Assembly (NCBI RefSeq): GCF_020740795.1
Contig: NC_067301.1
Location: forward strand, 8,136,501-8,200,500
Source of the DNA: Apus apus
Lineage: Eukaryota > Chordata > Aves > Apodiformes > Apodidae
DNA length: 64,000 nucleotides
Direction of reading: 5' to 3'
Shown here: positions 1-23,567 of the stretch, piece after piece
Numbering within the stretch: the first letter of the stretch is position 1
How the letters are laid out: each line of letters opens with the position of its first letter
The notes under the pieces: model-generated
What the model saw: only the letters and a program-made list of their open reading frames with translations
What the model was told of the DNA's origin: nothing
The model's database searches: none
Translations under genes and position numbers: made by a program

Positions 1-180
1 TGCTGCACTGGGCAGTAACAAACCACCACACACAGTTTAAAGCCCCCCCATACAATTGTATTTTGCCCCATTCCTTCCCTTATCAACAAGTCTAATCCCC
101 AGAAATAACAGCCACATCAATCAAAATTCTTCACTTGCCAAGAATGAACACAACAACAAACACTCTTCTCATCTACTTAC

Positions 181-3100
181 ACATTTCTGTACAATAGTAG
201 CAGCATCATTTTCATAGTCTTCCTCTTTGGAACTTGTTGACCCAGTTCGTACCTGTTGAGTGCTACCCACATGCAGGATGGCCATGCAGGTTGCCACACT
301 CACACCTGATGGAAAACAAGTGGAGGGAACACTCCTGTTAAGAGTCAGTCTTGGGACTTCATGTTCCCACCTGGCACATTAAAAGAAGTGGTATCAAACA
401 TGCCCATAGTCTTGATGGAGCTGGGAATGCTCAGAGCTGACAAATTAAAAAGTCTTTCTGAAGTAGCCCCAAAAGAGTCAATTTTTTTCCTATGAGAAAC
501 AGGTGAGAACAATCAGAGAACTAAATGTTTTGCCATCTAACTCAACACCAATTTTAAGGCAATCTTCATACTTGTCTGCCACATCTCTTGAAAATCTTAC
601 CCACACCAATTAAACACCAGGATTCTGGTGTACTTACCACTCCTGGGAAACCAGGTTGATTTGGGAGTCTAAACAATTAAGCTGAGGCCATAAGAATTGC
701 AAAAATGTATTATGCTTTGAACAAAAATTTATAAAAAAGAGCTGAAATTACAGGCTATTAATAAGATGTTGAGTCACCCAGTCTTTCAGATACTAACAGG
801 AACATTTGCAGAATATAGCAGTATTTCCAAGTCACTATAACAATTTTCATATTAACACAGTTGCTAGACTAAGCAGAATGGCTGCTTTCAAATCATGGAA
901 TGATTTGGGTTAGAAGGGACCTTAATGAGAATCTACTCCCAACCCCCTGCATGGGCAGGGACACCTCCCACCAGACCAGGTTGCTCCAAGCCCCATCCAA
1001 CCTGCCCTTCAACACTGCCAGGGATGGGGCAGCCACAGCTTCCCTGGGCAACCTGGGCCAGGGTTTCACCATCCTCACACTAAGGAATTTCTTCCTCATG
1101 TCCAACCTAAATCTCCCCTCTTCCAGTTTTAATCCATTCCCCCTTGTCCTCTAGCTCCTCTTCCTCCTGAGACATAAAGGTTACTTGTGGGTTGAGCTTC
1201 AAATATGCAGGTAACCAAGCAGAGCTAAAGTGAGAGCAACCTAAAGCTCCCAAGAAAATATACGAAATCCATTCACCTGCATAGAGACAGCTGAGAGCAA
1301 GAACAGTCACATCTTGGAGACGTGTGGGTGTCAGGGGCTCCAGTACAGGCAGAGACAGAGTATCCAGTGCCATGGTCACATCTATTACCAGCGAATGAAA
1401 CCTACAGACACAAGTTAAGGTTCAGCAGAGCAACGTGCACTGAAGACAGCTCCCAGGAGCAGCACAATGACTCATAACTGCCCAGCCAGAGTTACGTTCT
1501 CTCACACATCAGAAGGGACTCCAGGCTCTTACCCATTGCGAACAGCAGTGGCATCTGCCACCGTGGCTGGCATAATAAAGAAGGAGTTGGCTGAGACTGC
1601 ATCCTGGAAGCGGTTGATGTAGCGCAGGAAGTACGGGAGGTTGAGGCACACCCGCAGCAGCTTTTCAGAGCCACCTACCAGAACATCAAAAGCAGGGTTA
1701 TTTTTACTGTTCCATCAGAGAGCTTCTAAGCAGGACAGAGCTAATGGGCAGGAATAATTGACTTAATTGTTCTTTGCAGTGAGAAAATGTCACCGTGGGT
1801 GAAGTAAGAGGATAAAGACTAGTTGGCAAGACATAAACCAGGTGGGAAGGTGTTCAGCCAGTACTCCTAAGGGGTGTCACAAAGCTCTGTGTGCATGTTA
1901 TGTTTAACACAACCCTGCTGAGTAATCCATCCCATAGGCTATTTTATATCATTCACCTTTTTTTCCCCAAAAAATAAGCCTCCTGCAAGCAAAGACATTG
2001 AGTTGATCTCCTCTTCAATGAAGAAAACTATAACACAGTCACAACCTCCCTTGGTAACACCAGCACTGCAAGAAAATGAGTCCTAAAGAAAAAACTTTTA
2101 AGGTCAGAAAGTTTCTTCCCCACTCAGAGTTGTGAAGTGTAACACTACAGAGTCATTCACTCTAGCATTTTTCGCCTCAATGCTAAAAAGCTGATTCTCA
2201 CCAAGTTCTTGCAGACTGGCTACATTCTGAGCAATGAATATGCTTTTTGTCTTTGCTGCAGAGGTTTGATCTGTGGAAGCTTGATCCTCATTCTCTCCTT
2301 CCACCTAAAAGTAAGCACATCTTAAATATACCATGGAGACACTAAAAACCTCCAGTACTGCAGGACATCTCTACGAAAGAGCAAGGTACATGAGCAGCAA
2401 GAGCACTCAAAATAAAAAAGAGGCAACAAAACTACGATTGCCAACACAAAGCAAACAGTATTTTCTTGTTGGTATTAATGGATTTAACATTCAAGTAGGA
2501 TTTAAATACTTAAAAAAGGTTTCCTTTCACACGTGTATTAAAAACCTACCACCCTCTGTCCTTGCCTGCACCAATGCCATTTATGGTAAAATTCAGCCTC
2601 CTCCTGTTCTGTTTGTTTACCTGTGCCTCTGCCATGATAGATGGTGATGAGGAGACCCTAGGGTTGAAGACTGATGTCAGCTGATTGAGGAAGTTCATCT
2701 GCACTTCCTTCTGTCTTAGCTCTGGGCTCACTGGGGAGGCCAGCTCCTTCTGGTCCTCTACTGCAGGGGAAAGAGCAAAACATCATTTCATATACCCAAA
2801 AATACAGTATTTTCTGTGCCTAATTCAAGTGCTGCAGTGATATAACCATTAATTAAACAACCTACCATCGGAGAGGGTTTTGACAGTCTGAGGCAGCTTG
2901 GCTGATTTCATCATTGCTGTGAAGGTAATAATTTCAGTCCGATCCAGGCGGCTGCAGCCCGTGCACAGCCCCTTGATCAGCAGGATGAGGTGTTTCTGCA
3001 AGGAGAAAGACAGCAAGTAAGTTTAACTTCTCCTGATTCCAACTATTCCTTGATATTGTTTATTCTAAGCATAGAATCATAGAATGGTTTGGGTTGGAAG

Positions 3101-6100
3101 GGACCTTAAAGATCATCTAGTCCCAACCCCCTGCATGGGCAGGGACACCTCCCACCAGACCAGGTTGCTCCAAGCCCCATCCAACCTGCCCTTCAACACT
3201 GCCAGGGATGGGGCAGCCACAGCTTCCCTGGGCAACCTGGGCCAGGCTCTCACCACCCTCACAGCAAAGAATTTCCTCCTCATGTCCAGCCTGAATCTCC
3301 CCTCTTCCAGTTTTAATCCATTCCTTCTTATCCCACCACTCCCTGCCCTTGTCCCAAGTCCCTCCCCAGCTTTCCTGGAGCCCCTTCAGGCACTGGAAGG
3401 TGCTCTAAGGTCTCCCTGGAGACTTCTCTTCTCCAGGCTGAACACCCCAACTCCCCCAGCCTGTCTCCAGAGCAGAGCTGCTCCAAACCTCCCATCATCT
3501 CTGTGGCCTCCTGTGGACTTTTCCCAGGAGCTCCATGTCCTTCTTACACTGGGGGCTCCAGAACTGGATACAGTTCTCTATGTGGGGTCTCTCAGGAGCT
3601 GAGTGCAGGGGAAGAAACACCTCCCTTGACACGCTGCATTAAGTAGCTGCATTTAAAATCTCAACAAAGGGGCAACAGAACAGTTTTGATCCAGGCTGTT
3701 ACAGAAAACCAAACCAGATTATATGAAACTGCAACAGATTTAACGAGATCTGCTCAAGCAAGGCTTCAGACCACCTTTATTTGGCCTTTTTCATCTTGCT
3801 CACAAGCTGAAATTCTGAGAAAAGAATGCAGAAGGAAGATCCAGCAGGTATCAATCAATCTCTATGAAATATTTTAAGAGCTTGAGTGATTTTGTTTTAT
3901 GCAACATTAGAGCAACTATTTCAGAATTAGAGGTCACAGACCATTTTGCTACTCCAGCTCACCCACCCAGTGAAAATCCTGTCTTACCTGTGACACAGCA
4001 CAGGCTTCATCAGGGTTCTCCAGGCGCAGCAGTGAGAACTCAATCAGAACTTTACAAGCAGCTGCCACTGATTGCAACTGGTTTCTTGGTACTGTAAAAA
4101 GCAGATGCTTGCATCACTCAGCTTGTAATTAATTCAGTGTAGGATTTTCTTAATGCTCTCAATAAAACAGAGTGCTGGGCAATTTCTGATGTCTAGCAGG
4201 GAGATGCAATATAATTTCAGTCTCATTAAAATGTAATCCAAGAAATGTCAGTGAAGCAAGGATAATATCAACACAATATCTTTTACCTGGACAGGGTAAT
4301 TCAGATAGATACAACAGCTTTCCCAGCAACATTATTTCATATTGACAGAAGCACTAAAGAACATGCAACAATTGGACCAAAACCACTTTTTGGCTGCAAT
4401 TCCCATACTCTGTCAGGCAAAATAATATCAAATACTTGGGAGTCACAACACGTTGATCATTAATTCCAACTTAGCAACACAACTGCTCAAGAATAATCTA
4501 GACATCCAGAAAATTTATTTAAACATTTTAGTTGAGCAAAAATTATTTTCCCAAATGAAGTCAGACCAATGAATAAGCAACTGAAGTGTTAATGTCACCT
4601 TCTGTGCTCTGCTTCAGTGTTTGATTCAGAAAGAGGGCTCAGGCAAATATCAAAAGGCAGCAGTTCTAATTTACTTTTACTATGTTCTAGTCATAACACA
4701 AGAGTGAGAGAAGCCCAGGAGAGGGAACACTTACTCAGACCACACACAGTAGTGATGTAATGCGTAGAAAGTGCAACGAAGGAAGAGTAAAAAGGCTCAT
4801 ATTGTTTGTCATGGTGCAGGATTTCAGATTCACTGCAACAGAAGAGGAGATAGATCAGTTGTAAACAGCACAACAGCACCACCACAACACTCAGAATGTG
4901 TTACAGGAGATTTAAGGCAAAATCATTACAATCACATGCTCTTTCCAAATTCAAGCTCTGCCAACAGAATCCTCTCCCTTTTGTCCCATCTCCCATGTCC
5001 TCAGGACTGAGTCCTCCAGCAGCAGACAGGCCATGGCATCAGCACTGCTACCCACATAGGGCATTTCAGGAAATAATTCCACTGCTGCAAATGTTTCTTC
5101 TTTATAACATCAACAGGTCAATCTCTTTAACAATTCCTCTCCCAGTTGGAGGCTCATGTATGTTTAAGTTATTCTAAACTGAGCTGCCCACAAAGTTTGG
5201 ACTGTTTGTTCTGCTAATGCCAGGCAGGATTTGCCAGGACTGGAGCACAGGCATTCCCTCTGTTAAGGCACTGGAATTTATGCAATTCTGTAAACCAGAA
5301 AGATCAAAACAGGCAATTGCACAGTAACAACTAATACATAACAGCAGTGTCTGCAGCAAGCCAGGGAGTAAAGAGTTTTGGCAGATAATGCAGAGAGGAG
5401 AAAAATGTAACCAGTTTCCCGGGCAGAGCTTTGCCAGTTCAGAGCCCTGCACCATCTTGCCCCACACACAGATCAAGACCAAGCTCAGTGAGGAGAAATT
5501 CCATGTCAACTCCAACCAAAGGTAAGAATTGTAAAGGAAAAATGTGCATCACCACAATGAGAGTCAAGGCTCTGGGGTTTCTCAGTGAGGTTCCCTGGCT
5601 ACGGAGAACATCTACTTAGGCACAGAAATGCAGCTGCAGTGAAGTGTCACCTCACAGCCCACTGGTACAGAAACCTGAAGGCAGCCACCTTGGAAAGTGA
5701 AACAAGCTCTGCCTCCATAGCTAGTTCTGCCCTTCACTTTTCATGCAACAAAACTAAGGGCTGTGGCTGCTGCCTATGAAATGCTGAAACACCTTTCCTT
5801 CAGGTTTTCATCCTGAGATGTGAATGAGGCAGTTGGAAGCACGGCTGACACTGTTCAGCTTCACTTTACCTCTCCACCTCTGGCAACAGCATTTATTCCT
5901 GGAAGGCAGGTGGGGAATAGCAGGCTATCCCCAGCTAAAGCCGTGATTTCTCAAGTTGGCAATGACTAGAGCTGCTGCAATAGACAAAATGAACCCAGGG
6001 ATCCCCTCACCCTTCCACCCAGAGCAGGAGGAGGGAGAGGACACAGCATGTCCTGCTGAGTTAAGCAGCATCCAATTTATACCCAGTCACCTTCCCCTTT

Positions 6101-9100
6101 TCTATCCTAAATCACAGTTTCCAGTCACACTGGGGGGTGTGGCTGAAAGAGAACAAACTCTAGAATATATTGTTTCTCCAGAAAAATTAACAAAGAGAAA
6201 CATTCATCAGCTTTGTAGCTTTGCTTCCCTAGCTCTGAGTCTTCTTTTTATTTAGTCTTCCCAAAAAGTTGACAAAGAAAACTTCTTCTTAGGTTGAACA
6301 TTAGGAAGAAATTCCTTAGTGTGAGGGTGGGGAGACCCTGGCCCAGGTTGCCCAGGGAAGCTGTGGCTGCCCCATCCCTGGCAGTGTTGAAGGGCAGGTT
6401 GGATGCGGCTTGGAGCAGCCTGGGCTGGTGGGAGATGTCCCTGCCCATGCAGGGGGTTGGATCTAGATGATCTTGAAGGTCCCTTCCAACCCAAACGATT
6501 CTACCAATATTCTATTATTATTATTGGTGGTGGTGGTGTTATTGCTGTTGTTGTTGTTATTATTATTAGCAGCTGTTACTGAGAGGCTTTACTTGAAGAT
6601 ATTCAGAGTTTCAACATCTCCCTCACCATCTCCTACTAGGAGAGCACTGATGGGTAATGAGCCCAGAGAGTGAAAATGCAAAAAAAATTGTGCTCTTTTT
6701 ATATTCACACACTAATTTTGTCCACCTACCTCTTTATACCTAACTATTCAGCAGCAGCAGGCGCATGCAATGTATTTTAAGAGAACAAATCAGAATAATT
6801 TGAGAATAGGGTACAGTAGAAATTGGCAGCCCCTCAATTATCATTCTGTTGTAGGGGTCAAGCTGTGCAAGACAATACCCACAAGATGTAAAAAGAGAAA
6901 GGTGCAGAAAACAGAAAAAGAGAAGGAATTTCATCTGGATTAGGCAATAAGAGGCTTGAGTTTTAAGAAAATAAGTCATGGAGGACTTGTTAGGGTGGTG
7001 AAAAGTGGAAGGCAAGTGTCAGCTAATCATCAAGCCCTTCCAAATAAACATAAATAAAAGGTAACATCATCTGTGATGTGCTAGAGTGTTATTTTGCATA
7101 GACTGAGATTTCATGGTAACTTTGTGATCCTGTATTGTGATTTATTGCTTTAACATAATTTGCATCTCAGAGAAAACGATTACTCATGCTAAGTGAGAAC
7201 CCTCTGTGTCAATATCAAATGTAACAAACACCACCCCTTTTCACAGTTCTGATTCTAATTCTTAAACAGGCCCAAAATAGCCCCTTTATGTAAGGCAGCA
7301 GTAGAAAAGCAGCCTCTTCCTTGGCAAGGCACAGCAGCAGGTACAGGACTTCTTCCCCTTCCTGAAAACCCGGCCCTGAAAACCAGCCCCCTTTGGCTGA
7401 CACAGTTTGCAGCCCACGTTCCACTTCAGTTCTAACTTTCCCAGTCAGCGTTTCCATAATTTTGACCAAATAAAAGGCCAAGGTCTAACAATCTTTGGAC
7501 ATCCCTGCTAACAGGGGAATTTGAGGCACTTGATGATGTTTAAACTTAAAAATTAAATGTAAGAGTTGTCAGGGAAAGGAGTTTATTAATTTATTTTGAA
7601 AAGACAAATGTTAGTGATTTTGCTATTGTTGTCCCATGTTTATTTAAGGGGAAATCCAGTCCCTTTGTGGATGGGATCAACCAACAGTCTCCCTACAAGA
7701 GCTACACAATCATCTTCTAAAAATAAGCTGAACAGATAAAATGTTTTAGATTAGAAATCTAAAGATGGGTTATTTGCTCAGAAGAGGAGTGCATGGCCGC
7801 AAGCATGAACAAGCCATACTTCTTCCTCCACGAATTATGGGATGGTTTGGGTTAGAGGGAACTTAAAGACCATCTAGATCCAACCCCCCTGCATGGGCAG
7901 GGACACCTCCCACCAGCCCAGGTTGCTCCAAGCCCCATCCAACCTGCCCTTCAACACTGCCAGGGATGGGGCAGCCACAGCTTCCCTGGGCAGCCTGGGC
8001 CAGGGTCTCACCACCCTCACACTAAGGAATTTCTTCCTTAATGTCCAATCTAAACCTTCCCCTCTTCCAGTTTTAATCCATTCCCCCTCATCCCATCCCT
8101 CCCTGCCCTTGTCCCAAGTCCCTCCCCAGCTTTCCTGGAGCCCCTTCAGGCACTGGAAGGTGCTCTAAGCTCTCCCTGGAGCCTTCTCTTCTCCAGGCTG
8201 AACACCCCAACTCTCCCAGCCCGTCATAAGTTGCCACGTGTTATATTGAGGGACGAAATAAAAGATCATGCTCTGCAAGACTCCATAGGCCTTGCTCTCC
8301 CATTAAATCCTGCTGGCTCTGAAACACTGTCAGCAACAGACACACAACTCCCATCTCAGGGCAGCAGCGCTCAAAGGCAACCAACTGCTGCTTCAAGTGG
8401 AAAATGGACCCATCACCCTCACTAAACAGACCACTCCCCAAAAGTGTGTCTACTTAAGTCACTCTGTGATCTTCTTCTGTCCCAAATACTCCAATAATGA
8501 ACTTCAGACAGAGCTGAAATCATCCCTAAAAGAAATCTTAACCCAAGAACTGCTCACATCACATAAATATTGAGTATGTGCAGGTTTCCAGGTTCCAGTA
8601 CTACCTGTAAATAGGCCCAGAACACTAATATGAAGCATCACCTCTTTGTATGCTCAACCATTCTATATTAAGCAAAATACCACAAGGCTTTATTTCATTA
8701 TCTTTCTTAATGCATAGTGTTTATTTTTTGGTTCCTCACAACTTACTGTGGTCAGGGTTTTAACTCCGTAACTAAGAATAATGATGTGGCATACACACCT
8801 AGTGTTTTAGACCATAAAATAAGCTATAAATTAAATTAAATAGCTCCAGTGAGTACTCTCAGGCTCAGAGTCTAATATTTCTGGTTAGGAAAAGGCAGAT
8901 TTGATTTGCTTCAGTTTCAGTTCTCCTTAAAACACCAGCAGTATTTCACTGGCAGACACCAAAGAGGCAGTCAGTGCCACAGAGTGAACCCCCCCCAGGA
9001 GTCTGTCACCAAAAGGAGACAGGCCAGGTGACACAACAGTTTTCACTGCACAGCCTGCAAAAGCCTGATGCGCTGGAACAGCGGCAAAAACACAAGAACC

Positions 9101-9619
9101 ATCCCGAAGCCTCCGGGCGGGAAAGCTGTCAAAGGTGGTTTTGCTGTGGCCGGAGAGCAGCCATCGCCAGCAGCCGGGCGTGCACCCTCATCCCCGCTCA
9201 TTAGGTCCCAAGGGCACCACCCCAAGAGCCTCCCAGTCCCCAGGACACCGGGAAGAAGCCGGGCGTGAGTAACTCCCTGGACGCTGCTCGGGGCTGCCTT
9301 TTTTTTTTTTCCCCGCAGGATCTTGGGCCACCGCTCCTACCACCGGCCCAGCCCTGAGCAGGGACGCTCCTCAGCTGCTCCCCGCAGCCGGTGACCCCCA
9401 GAGCGAACGGGGAGCTCCCCAACCCGCTCTGAGGGGAGGGAAGGCCCCGGCCGCCCCCCACCGCGGGCAGGTGAGCCCTCACCTCTCGATAACCGAGGCG
9501 AGCAGCTGCGGGAGTTCCTTCATCTCGAAGGCCGAGTAGGAGGCGGAGAGGAGCGGTCTGACGGCCACTTCCCAGCCCGGCTCCGCCGCGGCCCCCGCGC
9601 CGCCGCCGCCCGCCGCCAT
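181..9619 (-). CDS. UBR4: UBR4 (E3 ubiquitin ligase, N-recognin), first nine coding exons, runs off the left edge
   Basis: Coding exons in order on the minus strand: 9483-9619 (ATG 9617-9619), 4735-4832, 3988-4091, 2866-2995, 2621-2760, 2202-2304, 1533-1674, 1277-1401, 181-305. All have GT-AG borders and the running phase closes at 1,104 nt, giving residues 1-368. Peptides match vertebrate UBR4: PGWEVAVRPLLSASYSAFEM in exon 1, SESEILHHDKQYEPFYSSF in exon 2, SPELRQKEVQMNFLNQLTSV in exon 5 and MALDTLSLPVLEPL in exon 8. The family protein (p600, about 5,180 aa) binds N-degrons and polyubiquitylates cytosolic substrates. Its UBR box and C-terminal ligase module lie outside this window; the part here is the alpha-helical N-terminal region. 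The start has a strong Kozak context (A at -3, G at +4). Introns 1, 3 and 8 carry CR1 copies; no exon is disrupted. Confidence 0.97.
891..1153 (-). mobile_element. CR1 LINE fragment (3' end)
   Basis: Antisense copy of the main CR1 type of this window, with the box CCCTGCATGGGCAGGGACAC and the tail complement (AATCATGGAATG). It lies in UBR4 intron 8 and is 5'-truncated. Confidence 0.95.
3070..3636 (-). mobile_element. CR1 LINE, 3' about 570 bp
   Basis: Starts with the tail complement ATAGAATCATAGAATGG and runs through the 3' UTR-like part into the ORF2 C-terminal region. One of the longer copies; in UBR4 intron 3. Confidence 0.95.
6283..6514 (+). mobile_element. CR1 LINE fragment with simple-repeat tail
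   Basis: Sense copy ending ACGATTCTACCAATATTCT and running directly into an ATT/GGT/GTT microsatellite. In UBR4 intron 1. Confidence 0.93.
6511..6572 (+). repeat. Compound trinucleotide microsatellite (ATT, GGT, GTT)
   Basis: ATT repeats, then GGT, then GTT, then ATT again, beginning inside the CR1 tail. Probably grew from the tail repeat. Confidence 0.9.
7832..8222 (-). mobile_element. CR1 LINE, about 390 bp
   Basis: Antisense copy of the main type, in UBR4 intron 1. Tail complement slightly degraded (ATTATGGGATGG). Confidence 0.95.
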
Positions 9620-9764
9620 CTTGCCGCTCCGTGAGGCGAGGGGGGCGGGGGGGGGGCCGGAAGTGCCCGCGCGCCCGCGCGCCCGCCGATTGGAGGAGAC
9701 ACGGCGCGGGCCGGGCGCGTGCGCAGTCGATGAGTCAGCAACTTTCCCGGCAGCGCATGCGCAG

Positions 9765-9795
<31 letters not shown>

Positions 9796-9800
9796 GCGAT
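9612..9800 (-). promoter_or_regulatory. UBR4 CpG-island promoter with YY1, ETS, CCAAT, NRF1 and NF-E2/ARE-like motifs
   Basis: Motifs read directly: a YY1 consensus over the start codon (AAGATGGCGGC on minus, 9612-9622); an ETS/GABPA core CCGGAAGT (9657-9664); an inverted CCAAT box (ATTGG, 9689-9693); perfect NRF1 palindromes GCGCGTGCGC (9715-9724) and GCGCATGCGC (9753-9762); and TGAGTCAGCA (9731-9740), which is TGCTGACTCA on minus and resembles the NF-E2/ARE site. CpG density is high from about 9300 to 9990. The motif set fits a TATA-less housekeeping promoter. Use of each site is inferred. Confidence 0.8.
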
Positions 9801-10600
9801 GGGAAAAGGGCTCGGAACAGGCCCAAAAACGCCAGAAGCCCCGTCCTGCTCCCCAGCACCCGGTGTTTATTTTGGTTTCTGCCATCTGCACACGGGGGAG
9901 GCGGGCGACGGGACGTGGCCTCCCGAGGGGGGGCAGACTTTAAACCCACCTCCAGAGCGACCAGCCCTGCCCCGGGGAGGCTCTTCGCCCCCTGCACCTC
10001 AGCTCCCGCTCCTCTCCACCAAATACAGGAATTTTTTCTTTCAATGTGAAGGAACTAACATTCTAATCATAATAAATAAAGAACATGGAGAGAGAGTTTA
10101 CCTTTCAACTTCCTGCAGCCTCATTAAGGGACCTGAAGAGCCTGTTCCCCACCAACAATCATCCCATTTCTCATCTTTTTGCTCACAAAACCCGACGCTG
10201 CCTCCTCAGGCCTCACCACAGCAGCCAATGACCCTCCAGCCTCCCCTCACACCAAGATTTTAGTCATGGCTGGTGCTGAGGAGAGGGCAAGGACAGAGAG
10301 GACACGTCCTTGGGACTAGGACATGATTTTAGGGCTTTAACAGAGTTTGGGAGAGTTCTTTTTTAGTCATAACAGTCTGATGTCTCTGTTCCATCTCTTG
10401 TTGCTGGGAGACACGTAGGCAGCATATTGTTTTGTTGTACTAGCAGCTTTTTCTCCCAGATATCTTCCAGGAAGAATGTCATAGAGGTGTTTGCAGCTGT
10501 CAAGTCAGGCAAGCTGGAACTTCTAAGCGAACCCAGCAGCAAGGTGGGGAGGCAGAGCTTCAGACATTCCAGATCTCAGGTACCTTCTCCAGCCTCGGCT
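9620..10600. other. UBR4-EMC1 intergenic spacer
   Basis: 981 bp between the UBR4 start codon and the EMC1 stop codon. The left third is the UBR4 promoter. The rest should include the EMC1 3' UTR. The only minus-strand AATAAA I found is at 9866-9871 (TTTATT on plus), about 730 bp past the EMC1 stop and close to the UBR4 promoter. Plus-strand open frames over 9621-10263 show no recognisable protein and reflect GC-rich sequence. No CR1 was seen here. Confidence 0.6.
9766..9794 (+). repeat. Homopolymer run of 29 G
   Basis: An uninterrupted G run just upstream of the second NRF1 palindrome in the UBR4 promoter. It could form intermolecular or slipped G-quadruplexes. Exact length is doubtful because sequencers and assemblers often miscount such runs. 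Confidence 0.9.
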
Positions 10601-23393
<12,793 letters not shown>

Positions 23394-23567
23394 GGCCGCC
23401 CGGCGCCCTGGGGGCCTTGGAGCCGCAGGGCTGTCCAAGCCTCCGCCTGAGCGGAAAACCCGTGTGAGAGCGGCGGAGCGCGGGCAGGCAGTGCGCGGGG
23501 CAGCCCGCCGGTAGCACCCAGCGGCCCGCGCGGGGCGGCGGGGGCCTCGAAGCACGGCCCGGCAGCC
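23394..23567. promoter_or_regulatory. Bidirectional EMC1/MRTO4 promoter (174 bp between start codons)
   Basis: The two start codons face away from each other and are only 174 bp apart, in GC- and CpG-rich sequence (island about 23200-23780) with no TATA box. Both starts have G at -3. I recall human EMC1 and MRTO4 being head to head as well, so the shared promoter is probably old. Confidence 0.85.

Noticed and set aside
3084-3602. A 172-codon open frame with relatives all over the window, looking like a gene family
   Set aside because: It is the antisense of CR1 3' ends. The copies end at the CR1 tail, have no introns or promoters, and match one another only within CR1 limits.
9631-10263. A 210-codon plus-strand open frame upstream of UBR4
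   Set aside because: It runs through the poly-G tract and the UBR4 promoter, has low-complexity Gly/Arg composition and resembles no protein I know.
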